In this document: positions 34,578-59,100 of the stretch, in pieces
Layout of the letters: each line of letters starts with the position of its first letter
How positions within the stretch are numbered: the first letter of the stretch is position 1
DNA from: Mesostigma viride
Taxonomy: Eukaryota > Streptophyta > Mesostigmatophyceae > Mesostigmatales > Mesostigmataceae
Length of the DNA stretch: 64,000 bases
Reading direction: 5' to 3'
Assembly (NCBI GenBank): GCA_009746045.1
Contig: RPFO01001436.1
Coordinates: forward strand, 15,001-79,000
Notes under the pieces: generated by a model
Told to the model about the DNA's origin: nothing
Seen by the model: only the letters and a program-made list of their open reading frames with translations
Database searches by the model: none
Position numbers and translations under genes: made by a program

Positions 34578-35579
34578 ATGGCGGACGAAATGCAGGCAGA
34601 TATACGGACTTTCAAGGTAAAGAAGGGCATTTTCATGGCAGTGCCTGTGGAAAAATTCGGACTAGACTGGGCGATAGAGCAGTATGGGGAAAAACACAGC
34701 GAGGTACGTTTGCCGGGCAAGGTAGTGACAGTGAACAGGTCCGGAGATGGTGCACGGTGCTATTTCCCGGACGACAAGCTCACGTACCCATTCACCCGTG
34801 AGCAGATTTTCATATATTCGTGCAGCTCAGATGAGTACGAAGCTCTAGTGAAAGAATGCGCAGCAAGGAAGGTCCCAACGGCAGGTAGCAGTGACGATGA
34901 TAGCGAGCAGGGCCAGGATAGCGATTCTGACGCCGGCGAGGACGACGACGACAAATCCGAGGATATCGAGCTGCCCACACCGGTCAAGCGACGCGAGCCG
35001 GGGAAGCGCGCTGTCGGCAACCCGAAGAAGAACCCAGCCATCAGCCACGCCCCGAAAAGGCGCCGTCAGACCAAGGCGGCGGCCAGCGAGAGCGTTGTCT
35101 CGGACGCTTCCGATGACGACTTTGTTTACCAGAAGGGTGCGGAGGGTCCGGTGCCGAGCGGTGAGGCTGAGCTCGATGATTCGTTTTTTCCTAACGACAC
35201 GCCTGCCACTGAGGAGCCAGCCGAGACTGTCTGGAAATCTGGTTTCGGCAAGCCAGGTGTGTTTCCTTTTCCCGATACTCCGGTGCTGTCGCCGATGACG
35301 GGTACCGCCTGCTATCAAAACCTTTCCCCTGCCCAGCTCAAGTTTGGGCCCCTCGGGCTGTTCTCCCTTTTCTGGTCCCAACGTGATGTCGTGGCCAAGA
35401 TTGTCAAGGAGACCAACGACTATGCTGAGCTCAAGGGGGCGGGCAAGCCAGGTGAGCGTGAGTGGCACCCCTTAACAATGCATGAGATGGGCAAATTTCT
35501 GGGTGGAGCAGGTGCTGTGCCAACTGTGCTGCGCGCAAGGCAGGAAGCACAAGACCTCGGTCATGTGCGAGCACTGTGA
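34578..35579 (+). pseudogene. piggyBac transposase N-terminal part
   Basis: 333-codon ORF. Residues 1-100 form an unrecognised basic/aromatic domain, followed by an acidic Ser/Asp stretch and basic nuclear-type clusters (PKRRRQTK). The last 80 residues match the start of the piggyBac DDE domain: LKFGPLGLFSLFW, IVKETNDYAEL, and WHPLTMHEMGKFLGG. Immediately after, where the catalytic Asp residues should follow, the sequence jumps to the far C-terminal Cys domain in another frame, so no catalytic core remains. Confidence 0.8.
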
Positions 35580-35760
35580 CATGGCGTTCTGCAGCAACAG
35601 CGAGCGGAACTGCTTCGGCCTCTTCCACTCCGGGCAGGTGGAGGGGCTGGACTTCAACGTGACGAAGCAGCGGGTATGGCAGCGCCTCTTCCAGCGTGGC
35701 GAATGCGCCAAGAATTTCAAGGGCGCCACTACCACGAGGGGGCAGCAGCAGCCACCACCC
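35500..35760 (+). pseudogene. piggyBac C-terminal Cys-rich domain remnant
   Basis: In the +1 frame relative to the N-terminal ORF: CQLCCAQGRKHKT, CEHCDMAFCSNSERNC. The paired CxxC spacing is that of the C-terminal zinc-binding domain of piggyBac transposases. It is joined to the N-terminal part by a deletion near 35506. Confidence 0.7.
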
Positions 35761-36289
35761 GGAAGCTCAAGGGGGTGGCGCGGCGCCGCCATCTCAGGGC
35801 GGAGCATGTCCGCCTGGGATATAGTCCTACGGAGGCTGACTAAGAATGCTAGCATTTGTTGCCTACGTGGCATGGCATTTGGCCTTTCCTGCCCGCGCTC
35901 ATGCGCGCCGTGTATCACCATGGGCCGGCATGGTTTGAAGTGTGTGTTATTGTTTCATGGACCCACCTGTGCATGTGTTATTTGGTTTCATGTTGTTAGC
36001 CTGCATGGGTTATTGTTTCATGGTCATGTCTTATTAGCTTTCATGTTTATGCATAACTTGTGCAGTTTGAAAATCTGCTCCGTGATGGTCACAGTGCCAC
36101 CTATTTCTAGTCGGCAATTTTCAGTGTTACTGCATGCATGGTCCCTTGGTCACTAATTTATCTAGGAGTGCTGGGATGTTTTGACTTTGTGTGCAAGGTC
36201 CATCATGGATGTAAAAATAAGTACCACAGTATCAGCGGGTCTGCAAGCATTTACGCTTATTGTGGCATATATTATAAATATAATTACTT

Positions 36290-36805
36290 ACAGCAGAGTG
36301 AAATCACTCAAACCAAAGCAAACGCCCAGCTATAAACCTATATACAGAGCCATGTCAAAGCTCTATACTACGATAAGACCAATGGAAACGCCTAACGGGA
36401 GGAACCTAATAGCCCTGCTGCACCGCAAAATCAGCCCGCGTACGGCGGAGCATGATGTCAGCCATGGCCCGAGTCAGCGCCACCGACAGGCGCTGACGCC
36501 AATATGACGTCCAGGTCCGCGCCGACCATGGGGCCCGCTGGCCCTCCAGGTCCAGCCGGTCCTCCCGGAGCCGGCAACACTCCTTGAAGAAGGCGGAGGT
36601 CAGGGGCCCCATGGCCCCAAACTCCTCCAGGACAAAGGGCACCACACGATGGTGCCCGACGTCGCCGTAGGCCAGGAGCTTGGCCCGCTCCGCCCGGTCC
36701 GCCGTGTAACCTGCCGTGAGGGAGGCCCCAGCCACGTGGCTAAGAGCCAAGGGCCGCGCCACCGAAACGTCAATAAGCAGATGCCGGCCACCCCCCTCAA
36801 ATATT
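36290..36805 (-). mobile_element. LINE 3' end, copy F2, inserted in the piggyBac element
   Basis: Minus-strand copy of the same ORF2 C-terminus and 3' UTR as F1, cut off within the GGGG of the FEGG codons. It interrupts the piggyBac 3' part and is therefore younger. Confidence 0.85.
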
Positions 36806-37695
36806 TGTGCCACATAGGCTGGAATAAACATAATCATGCATGTTTCACGCTTACCTATCATTTCCATGTTCAAAACTGCACTAGGATGTTTATTCTAGCC
36901 CCCCCCAAACTGGTGACTCAAAATAGTCACCAGCTATTTTTAGCATTATCTTGTGGGTCCCTGGGTGAAACAAGACATGTAAGTGTTTGGATGTAGTGCT
37001 TGGGTACAGTTGCAGTCCCCCCTGAAATACTAGGGTGAAATCCAAGGTATACGTGCTCCATCATGCATGATAAGGTTGTGAACCCCGTACTCGCGGCCCG
37101 CGCGTAGTCGTCTCCAATCATATCCGGCAGGGACCTGCAGTGGTTATGGCAGGTATTGGTGGCACACAGGTTGGAATAAGTGTTAGCATGCATGTTTGCC
37201 CATACTCCATGCTTACCTATCGTTTCCATGTTCAAAACTGCACTAGGATGCCTGTTTTAGCCCCCCCAAAACTCGCGACTCAAAATAGTCACCAGTTATT
37301 TTTAGCACCAGCTGATGGGTCCCTGGGGGAGTTACAATTTTTAGTGTTTGTATCCCATCCTAACTAAAAAATCTATCTACAAAACCAACCCCAGGGTCAA
37401 CTCATTGAGGAAAGGGGTCTATCATCCATTATAAGGGTGTCACCGCGCACACTCACCGTACCCCCCTGAGGGGGGGGCTATTTATAGAGCAGGGGGGGCT
37501 AGCACTGGGACCACCCACTATACCCCCAGGTGGGCCCTAATATGGTTATGCTTGGTTCCTAGTATGGTCTAGAAAAAATAATTAGGCTGAATGGGGGCAC
37601 CTGTGGCATACTGTGCAACTCGTGACTCATTTTAGTCACGAGTCAAAGACGGTTGAGGGGTTAAGAACATTCCTAAAAGGGTAGGGAAACATGCC

Positions 37696-37945
37696 ATGAA
37701 CTACACCCAGATGTTGCTGGCCGACCTAGTGGTCCCAGCCCAGTTTGAACACCGCATCCACTCTCGATCTCTCCCTTCTAATTGGACTGCCATGCAGGAC
37801 AAGACGCAGTGGCAGAAGATTGTTGTCAAGGCTCACACGCCAGCTAGCCCCTGGAGTGAAGCCAAGCCTTCCCCTGATCGTTCAAGCTCACATGCAGACC
37901 CATCCAGTCGGCACAGTGTAGTATATACCCTCAATGAATATATAT
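37696..37945 (+). pseudogene. Possible retroelement ORF2 end fragment
   Basis: ORF with FEHRIHSRSLPSNWTAMQDK and WQKIVVKAHTP. The Trp-xx-Ile/Val-V-xx-A pattern resembles the end of some LINE polymerases. Short and not firmly assigned. Confidence 0.3.
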
Positions 37946-38515
37946 TAATATTCCCCCAACCACCGGCCTGACATCGTGGTGCTGGACTTTGAGGGGGGTG
38001 GCCGGCATCTGCTTATTGACGTTTCGGTGGCGCGGCCCTTGGCTCTTAGCCACGTGGCTGGGGCCTCCCTCACGGCAGGTTACACGGCGGACCGGGCGGA
38101 GCGGGCCAAGCTCCTGGCCTACGGCGACGTCGGGCACCATCGTGTGGTGCCCTTTGTCCTGGAGGAGTTTGGGGCCATGGGGCCCCTGACCTCCGCCTTC
38201 TTCAAGGAGTGTTGCCGGCTCCGGGAGGACCGGCTGGACCTGGAGGGCCAGCGGGCCCCATGGTCGGCGCGGACCTGGACGTCATATTGGATTCAGCGCT
38301 TGTCGGTGGCGCTGACTCGGGCCATGGCTGACATCATGCTCCGCCGTACGCGGGCTGATTTTGCGGTGCAGCAGGGCTATTAGGTTCCTCCCGTTAGGCG
38401 TTTCCATTGGTCTTATCGTAGTATAGAGCTTTGACATGGCTCTGTATATAGGTTTATAGCTGGGCGTTTGCTTTGGTTTGAGTGATTTCACTCTGCTGTA
38501 AGTAATTATATTATT
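37945..38515 (+). mobile_element. LINE 3' end, copy F3 (left arm of inverted pair)
   Basis: Nearly identical to F1 through ORF2 end and 3' UTR, ending in an AT-rich TTAATATATATTAAT tail. The frame is open. Confidence 0.85.
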
Positions 38516-38529
38516 AATATATATATTAA

Positions 38530-39462
38530 TAATATATATATTAATAATATAATTACTTACAGCAGAGTGAAATCACTCAAACCAAAGCAAACGCCCAGCT
38601 ATAAACCTATATACAGAGCCATGTCAAATCTCTATACTACGATAAGACCAATGGAAACTCCTAACGGGAGGAACCTAATAGCCCTGCTGCACCGCAAAAT
38701 CAGTCCGCGTACGGCGGAGCATGATGTCAGCCATGGCCCGAGTCAGCGCCACCGACAAGCGCTGACGCCAATATGACGTCCAGGTCCGCGCCGACCATGA
38801 GGCCCGCTGGCCCTTCAGGTCCAGCCGGTCCTCCCGGAGCCGGCAACACTCCTTGAAGAAGGCGGAGGTCAGGGGCCCCATGGCCCCAAACTCCTCCATG
38901 CAGGACAAAGGGCACCACACGATGGTGCCCGACGTCGCCGTAGGCCAGGAGCTTGGCCCGCTCCGCCCGGTCCGCCGTGTAACCTGCCGTGAGGGAGGCC
39001 CCAGCCACGTGGCTAAGAGCCAAGGGCCGCGCCACCGAAACGTCGATAAGCAGATGCCGGCCACCCCCCTCAAAAGTCCAGCACCACGATGTCAGGCCGG
39101 TGGTTGGGGGAATAGAAGGCAGCGCCATCCGCATCCTCGGACCGGATGTTCGCGTGGGGGAAAACCGACCGAATCATGGCGAGCACCACTGTCAGGAGGA
39201 CAGTGTGCAAATACAAATACCAATTCTGATTCTGTTGGCCCCCCATGCAGGAAAGGTAGTGAGTCCCCGTGGGATCCAGCGGCTGCCCACAGCTACCACA
39301 AGCGGCCGCCCGGCCGGAACAAGAGGCTGCGGGGCAAATAGCTGGTGCCGGAGCGCCACCGAGTAGTGGCTGGGAGCCAAGGCGAATGGGGGGGCCATGG
39401 GAAGAGCACGAAGGTACGCCGAGCCCACACTCCGCAAGGAAAGCGAGAACAGCCACGCACGT
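38530..39462 (-). mobile_element. LINE 3' end, copy F4 (right arm of inverted pair)
   Basis: The longest copy. In addition to the shared C-terminus it includes CGSCGQPLDPTGTHYLSC, the C-terminal zinc-finger-like motif of many LINE polymerases, and SVFPHANIRSED. It is tail-to-tail with F3, separated only by the joined AT-rich tails. Confidence 0.85.
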
Positions 39463-39819
39463 CCCTGGGAATGAATATATATAGAGAACCTTACCGGTTC
39501 GTCTGTGTTCTGGTTGGCTGAGACCTGTGGGATTGCGTTGGACTCCTCTGTGTCAGCGGGGACATAAGCTTTGCCTGTTTGTCACCATAGCCGGCATCTA
39601 GCGGATACCGCCAATAACACATGAAGTTATTTCTAATAACCAAAATCCTCACTTTAGGCCCTGTTATTGGACTGCCATATCCGATAGACAGGAAGTCTTC
39701 CACTACAATGAGTTGTGTCTCAGGTATACTCAAGCAGAGAGACGCCTAACGGCAAAAGGGGGCCACCGGCCGTCATCTACCGCGTAAGTATACCGTCTCG
39801 TACCTGAGAGGCCTCTAGT

Positions 39820-41167
39820 CAGTGATGATTCATACGCCGCATTATACGCCGTATTTAGCGTATTATGCGCGATACGCAAGCGGCGCGTACGAAAATGGGG
39901 TACTTTCATACGCAACGCGTATTTTTGCGCATTTTTGCGTATTTTCGCGTATTTTTGGCATATTTTTGGCTTACGAGGTGGGTGCATTTGCTTGCCTAGA
40001 CTGCGGCGCGCCGACCTGTAGTAGGAACAAATAATTGCGTGATGAGCTAGCTAGTGTATAGTGCACTAAAGCTAAAAGCGCGTTCATTGTGACTTGTGAA
40101 GGCGGGAAGGTGAAGGCGGGAAGGCTGAAGATTCATCATCAAGAGGGTGATAAGCAACAGTATATTTGGAAATAAACGTACACCTATTTATCTGGATCAA
40201 GAAGGTGATAAGGTGTGCCAGCAACGTCGTGGTCGTCTGGCACCTAGATCGTAGCATATCGACATCCAGGCATGGCTGACACGTGAGTCAATGGAACACG
40301 ATGATGATGTGCGGCCCGATGAAGAAGAGGCCACATCCGAAACTGTCTGGACATACATTAGCAAAGAGCGCATCCTCAAGAATCGGCAGCAGACAAATAA
40401 CTACTACATGGATGATGGAGTACTCCGTTACAGGCTGCTGGTCGAGCAGGCGGAGAAGGAAAGCAATACCAGGAAGAGGAAGGCGACTAGTGACGCCAAG
40501 AAGCAGGCTGATGTGCGGGCGGCACTTAAAGACAGGCTTGCAGACGTTGTAGAGACCGACGCCTCTAACTGGGTGTCCCCTCATGCCAGCAACACCTCGG
40601 GGCGCGCTGCTGGGGCGGCTGGGCCAAGCGGATCATCAAAGGGCCAATCCACCGACGGTAATTTGCCCGCACCTTATGGGCTCAGCAAAGAGCAGCTGGA
40701 CGAGGAGCTGTGCGAGGCATTCATTTGCGCCTTTCAATGCCATCGACGCCCTTCAATGTCATCGACACCTCGGGGCAATGTATAGTGCATGCATATCTTG
40801 AGTTCTACAAATTTATTATCCTTTCCAGTGAGTTGTGCATTGATACTGGTATTGATACTTAAATGCATGTTGTCTCGATTTTGAAGAGAAACTATCAAGT
40901 TAGACCGTTAGAAACTAAGCTTGTATTTAGGTAGTGGTGGCAATGCCAAAGGTCATGCTATATATGTCATGTATAGGCAAAAGGTATGGAAAAACACCAG
41001 CAGACTATGCTTGGTTGCTCAGAATGTTGAAAACCCCTCAAAATCATGCCAAAAAAGGGGTTTTCAACGGTTAGCGTACGATCAGCGTATAATACATTAT
41101 ACACCGCGTATTATACATTATACACCTGGGGCCGCGTACGACGCGTATCGCGTATGAATCATCACTG
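39820..41167 (+). mobile_element. hAT-like element with 18-bp inverted ends
   Basis: Begins CAGTGATGATTCATACGC and ends with its exact inverse (41150-41167). Flanking 8-bp sequences CCTCTAGT (39812-39819) and CCTCTAGA (41168-41175) match at 7 of 8, the hAT target-site length. CAGTG ends are typical of hAT elements. GCGTAT-rich subterminal repeats occupy both sides. Confidence 0.8.
40291..40785 (+). CDS. Short ORF inside the hAT-like element
   Basis: 164 aa: acidic start (MEHDDDVRPDEEEA), then WTYISKERILKNRQQTNNYY, a basic stretch (TRKRKAT) and a Ser/Gly-rich end. It is too short for a hAT transposase and lacks the RNase-H-like and C-terminal dimerisation domains. It may be an N-terminal remnant of the transposase. 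Confidence 0.45.
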   Translation: MEHDDDVRPDEEEATSETVWTYISKERILKNRQQTNNYYMDDGVLRYRLLVEQAEKESNTRKRKATSDAKKQADVRAALKDRLADVVETDASNWVSPHASNTSGRAAGAAGPSGSSKGQSTDGNLPAPYGLSKEQLDEELCEAFICAFQCHRRPSMSSTPRGNV

Positions 41168-41175
41168 CCTCTAGA

Positions 41176-42472
41176 CGGGTAACGACCACCCTCTACTACG
41201 ATTCCTGGAGAGTGCTAGGAATCTCCCCTGTCTCTTAATTGGGGTTTGATAAGTCCGTTGTCTCTTTAATGACAGGAGGTACCTAAAAGATCTGTGCATT
41301 TAGTGGAGCAGAGCTAGGCCACCATTTTATTCTGTTACAGCGCTGAGCTTAAGCAGCTTGCATGACAGCACTGTGACTGCATGGAATGCGCTCCGTTAAA
41401 CCTCGGCGTCCGCTACAAAGCGCCGCGCACCCGGCCGGGCCGAGCTCTACTGCGAGCTCCCTAGTTGTCACCATACCATCCGACACGTACCGCCGCCTCC
41501 TATTTGCCGGCCAGATCTTGCCGGCACAGACGTACCAGGTGAATACCGATGTTGTGGGCCCTGCATGCGGGCGGGCTTAGGACTGGCCAACCAGGTAGAC
41601 ACCTTCCGGCCTCCTATGGCAGGGTCCCCTTGTCCCGTCGCAACCCACTGGCAATAATTAAACTTGCGCGCGCCCCGCACCGGCGACGCGGCGCGACCCG
41701 GACCTATATGTGACATAATTGCTTGAGGATGCAATGCTTCTGAGACTATCTGTAAGTATCCGCGCCCACATGATAGACAATCCTGAGATCGAAGTGGGCT
41801 GCCGTCTTTGACAAGCACCTTTCTGAGGGCGTGCTCCTTTTTTTCCCCCAAAGCCCGGCCCACGGCCCATTGCTAGCCAGGGTAGAAGTCCGCAGGTGGA
41901 GGTTATTGCCCTGAGGATATCCGCTACACTAGGTACCGCCTCGTCTGCCATTACAGTAGAGGAGAGCTGAGATGAGGATTATATCCCCCTCTGGTGAGAA
42001 TATGGTTGGGGCATGATCAGCGGACGATAATTGTAACTTTCGTGTAATTATTTTTTCTAATGAGCCGACTAGCATAGTACTCCATGGCATGCCCATGCGC
42101 ATGACACGCAAGTACGTACTTACTTACTAGCTGCCATGTTGATTATATTTGTTAATATAACTCAGGCTACATCCCTGCTTTATGAAGGGCGCTGCATGGG
42201 CATATTGATATGCGCAATAGCTTCTCCCCGTGAAGTTTCCATGCTTGTATGCTGAACTAAAAACTCGCTACAGTACTCTGTGATACTCCTTGTGCATGCG
42301 CACACAAACACTTCCTGCGCACTGGCCGTACATGCAGGAAATGCATATTCATGGCAATGGCAGTACAGAAACCATCCATTATCCTCAAACTTACTAAATG
42401 GAGTAAGTAAGATTGAAATTCACATGGGTAGTCACGTAATCTCCTTGCCGTAAACCTGAACAATGGGTGTTA
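41176..42472. other. Intergenic region 3' of TTC5
   Basis: No gene is supported. 41945-42120 is a copy of the dispersed repeat seen at 30246-30425. The rest shows nothing recognisable. Confidence 0.5.
41940..42125. repeat. Dispersed unclassified repeat, copy 2
   Basis: Matches 30246-30425: CCATTACA, TTATATCCCCCTCT, GGTTGGGGCATGAT and CATGCGCATGACACGCAAGT in the same order and orientation. Confidence 0.75.
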
Positions 42473-55559
<13,087 letters not shown>

Positions 55560-56165
55560 GTGATCGAGCTGGTCAAACCTGCTAAGAGTCTTGGGCAACT
55601 AACGAAAACATGGTGATTATTGCTGAGGAGATAAATAGTGCGACCACAGGGGCAAACTACCATAAATATAACACCGTTTCCCGAAGTGCGTGCCTTAATG
55701 TCGGACAGAAGATGTCTTGGGCCTTTGCTCCCACGTGTTTGGCATATCACGGGAATAGCCCGGGATGCCCGCATAATTTTTCCAAGTAGCATGATGCTAC
55801 TTATGCTTCTCCACGAGCGCGCCGCGCCGACTGACAGTGCACATTTCCCCAAGCCCCATGCATGACCTCCGAGCAAGACAACGCGATGGGGCCATGGGGG
55901 AAGGAAGCTCATGAAGCTTTATGAGCGCGATGCTGGGCCTTCAAAGGCTGCATGCTGCACTGGCTAGCGCGTAGCGGGACGGGGCGTGTTCAGCTAGCGG
56001 CAGCTGGTGAAGCCTGTCGCGAGCTTCTGCACAATTGTGCGCGCAACGACCGTGAGGCAGGGGCGATAGGAAGGCATTGGGACGTGCCTTCGCACATGAC
56101 AGGCAGGCAGGCCTCCTAGCCACGTACATAACCGAGGAGCTAGCGTAGTAAAATAGCGGTCTGCA
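55560..56165. promoter_or_regulatory. Shared upstream region of TTC5 and the ferredoxin-like gene
   Basis: 606 bp between two divergent start codons with no other gene. A bidirectional promoter is inferred from the spacing only; no TATA box or clear element could be assigned. Confidence 0.45.
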
Positions 56166-59100
56166 ATGCGTGGAATCACGAGTTTGTCGCGTGTCGTCCT
56201 GGATGGTGAGTAAATAGAGAACAGGATTCAGCGATGTTTGAATGGACTCTGGCTAGGAGTCTTTCAGGGATGTAATGCGGATATACCGTGACCGCAAATG
56301 CAGCGCATTACTAACGATAGGCGGCACGCATGTTTCTCTTTCTACCTGGCCGCGTGCAGGCATGCGCCTGTCAGGCATTCGGTGGATGAGCGCCGCTCCC
56401 GCAATTCCTCTCGTTGCCGAGAAGACGTGAGTACACAGTTTGCCTGAGGATTTACATCATTCTATTCGTCAATCCTTAGAAGCCACTTGGTGTTCAATCG
56501 TCATAGCGAGTATATCCCCAAGCATACCGTCTTGCAGCAGTTGATTTTCTTGTAAATTTCTCGTCGTTGTCGTCGATCCGTTTGTATAGACTTTCTTTTG
56601 GTAATTTTATTTCCGATTTCCATTCTTCTATCTGTTCCATCGGCAGCGTCTCACTGACCGTCATCGACGTCTTTGGCCGGAGGCACAAGGTGGTTGGTTT
56701 TGAGGGCCGGTCGCTGCTGGAGGTGCTGGCGGACACCCCTGATCTCAGCAAGGAATGTGAGTGGTGTTCCCCCTTTGCTAAAGGAATGTAAGCATAAGCA
56801 CCATTCCTCCGCCTTCAGCACCCACTCTTCCCCCCCTCCCCCCCCCCTGGTTGTCATACCTGAGCTAAACAAAGAATGTCAGGATAAGCAATGCCCTCCC
56901 CCCCAAGGGGTGTAAGCATTTTTAAAGCACACATTACTACCTTCTACAACTACCTGGAATATGTGCTACATGATCTCCCAACGGAGACATGTTATAATTT
57001 AATTTAATTCTACAACTACGCCTTCATTCCAAGCCCCCCCCCCCCCCCCCCCCATCCTCCCCTGTCCTCCCCCGTCCCCCCCAGCAATGCCCTCCCTTCC
57101 CCCCAAGGAATGTAGGCATTTTTAAATCACCGGTACTCCCTGCAAACGTGCATGGGCCCAGCAGAAGCCTGTGGGATACTGATTAATGTAAAATTAGATT
57201 TAAAGACGGGGTAACAGTGGCCAAGGGTTTTAGGCAAGATTATGCCTGCGTGCGTCCGAGTTCATGATATATTTATATTATTACCAAACGCCATCAGCGA
57301 ATGCCACGGGTCTCGTTGCAACTTCCAGGACCACCTCGTTGCAACTTCCAGGGAGATAAGTTGTGTTGCGGACTCTTTATACTTAATTCTATAAATACCA
57401 CTTACATTTAGTGCTGCACAGCTTGCCTGGGGCTCGCCCTTCTTCTTCTCCATCGCATTTTTGTGTGCCTTTGTAGCGAGAGTCACGGGGTACAAAAGGC
57501 CGTTTACATAGGTACCATCCATCCCTACTTGATTGAGTAGGTACATACGTTCCATCCATCACTACTTGATTGAGCAGGTACTTAGGTACCACCCATCCCT
57601 ACTTGATTGAGTAAGGACATAGACAACAATTATCTCTATCTATCTTGTTTGAGCAGGTACATAGGTACCACCCATCGCTACTTGATCGAGTAAGGACATG
57701 GGTACCATCCATCCCTACTTGATTGAGTTGATACTCTTCTGCCAACCTCGTACGATGCAAAAGCAAGCACTGGATTTCGCCTGGTAAATGTATGGTTATC
57801 GAAAGTGGTACCATCGATCTAGTAGCTCCATCCATCAGAATCCTAGTTGCCGAATGCGTTCACATTTCTTCTCTCGCGTGTCCCCCCCCCCCCCCCCATT
57901 CTCCTCCTTTCTTTATCTCCTGTCATTCATTTCATTCCTATTATACTCATCTCCTTTCCTCGCATCTGCTGACAGTCATGGCATACCTTCCTGCCTGCCC
58001 TCCCCCCCATTCCCCCCCTCCCTCCCAAGTTCGGCGCCCCCCCCAATGCCCCCTTTCTCACGCACCACCACCGCCCACGACCCCAACTCTTTTCCCCAAT
58101 CCCTCCTACTTCCCCCCTATCTATACACCCACCCCCACTGTCCGCAACCACTCTCTCCTCCCCAACCCACCCCCACTGCCAGACCGGCTGCGCGGCCTGC
58201 AGGAGGGCCCCTGCGGCGCGGACTGCGGCAACTGCTGCCTCACGGTGGCGCGGGACCACCTTGAGATGCTGCCCCCTCCGTTGGAGAACGAAGTGGAGGC
58301 GCTCGACCGCGCGTTCCCTGAGCGCACACCCAAGTGAGTGAGGGGGGGGGGGGGGGGGAGGAAGAAGAGTGCCAGGGCATGTTGGTTAGCACGCCCAAGT
58401 GAGTGAGAGGGAGGGGGAGAAGCATGCCCGGACATGTTGGTTAGCACGGCCAAGTGTGTGTGTGGGGGGGGGGGAAGAAGAGTGCCCGGGCATGTTGGTA
58501 AGCACGCCCAAGTGAGTGAGGAGGGGGGCATGAAAGATGCCTGGGCATGTTGGTTTGCACGCCCAAGTGAGTGTGTGTGCTGTTTGTTTCAGGACATGAT
58601 TGATAGATCGTGGTGTTGGTAAGCACACCCAAGTGAGTGGCGAGGGTGAATGGGGCATATTTGGTGGCTGGCAGTTGGGTTATAGCTTCGTATCAGGAGA
58701 CACATACAGCCGCAAAAGGTATACCAGAGTTCCTAGTTTGAAACCCACTGGAGCTATGCTGAGTTTGCGCGGTTTTTTTTCTTGCGTACCGGCAGTCAGC
58801 AGCATTCAGTTTGCTATTTGCTGTCTGCCACGACAATACCTGGCTTGCGCACAATTGCAACATGGATGACCACCCTCAAGTGGTTGGTGGGCGCGTGTGT
58901 GGGGGAGGTTGATGCGCACCCCCATGTGAGTGATGAAAGGGGGGAAAGGGGGGGGGGGGGGGGGAGAGATTGGGACATTATGGTTGGCTTGCACAAGCTT
59001 GCAACGTTGATTTGGATGCCTGATTTTTTGGCGACACTGACATGCTCGTACATGCGAATTGGGTTGTACTTAGGGTGTTGATAAACACGTGCAAGTGAGT

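Larger units (their letters stand above)
34263..37664 (+). mobile_element. piggyBac element with TTAA ends, core deleted
   Basis: TTAA at 34263-34266 is followed by CCCCTAAACCGTC. GACGGTTGAGGGG followed by TTAA (37661-37664) is the inverted partner, 12 of 13 matching. Inside are a piggyBac-like N-terminal ORF, a Cys-rich C-terminal piece, a LINE insertion (36290-36805) and a duplicated 3' segment (36808-37010 and 37150-37370). Confidence 0.85.

Noticed and set aside
41386-41580. Short plus-strand ORF of 64 codons
   Set aside because: No recognisable motif, no splice context and no relation to neighbours.
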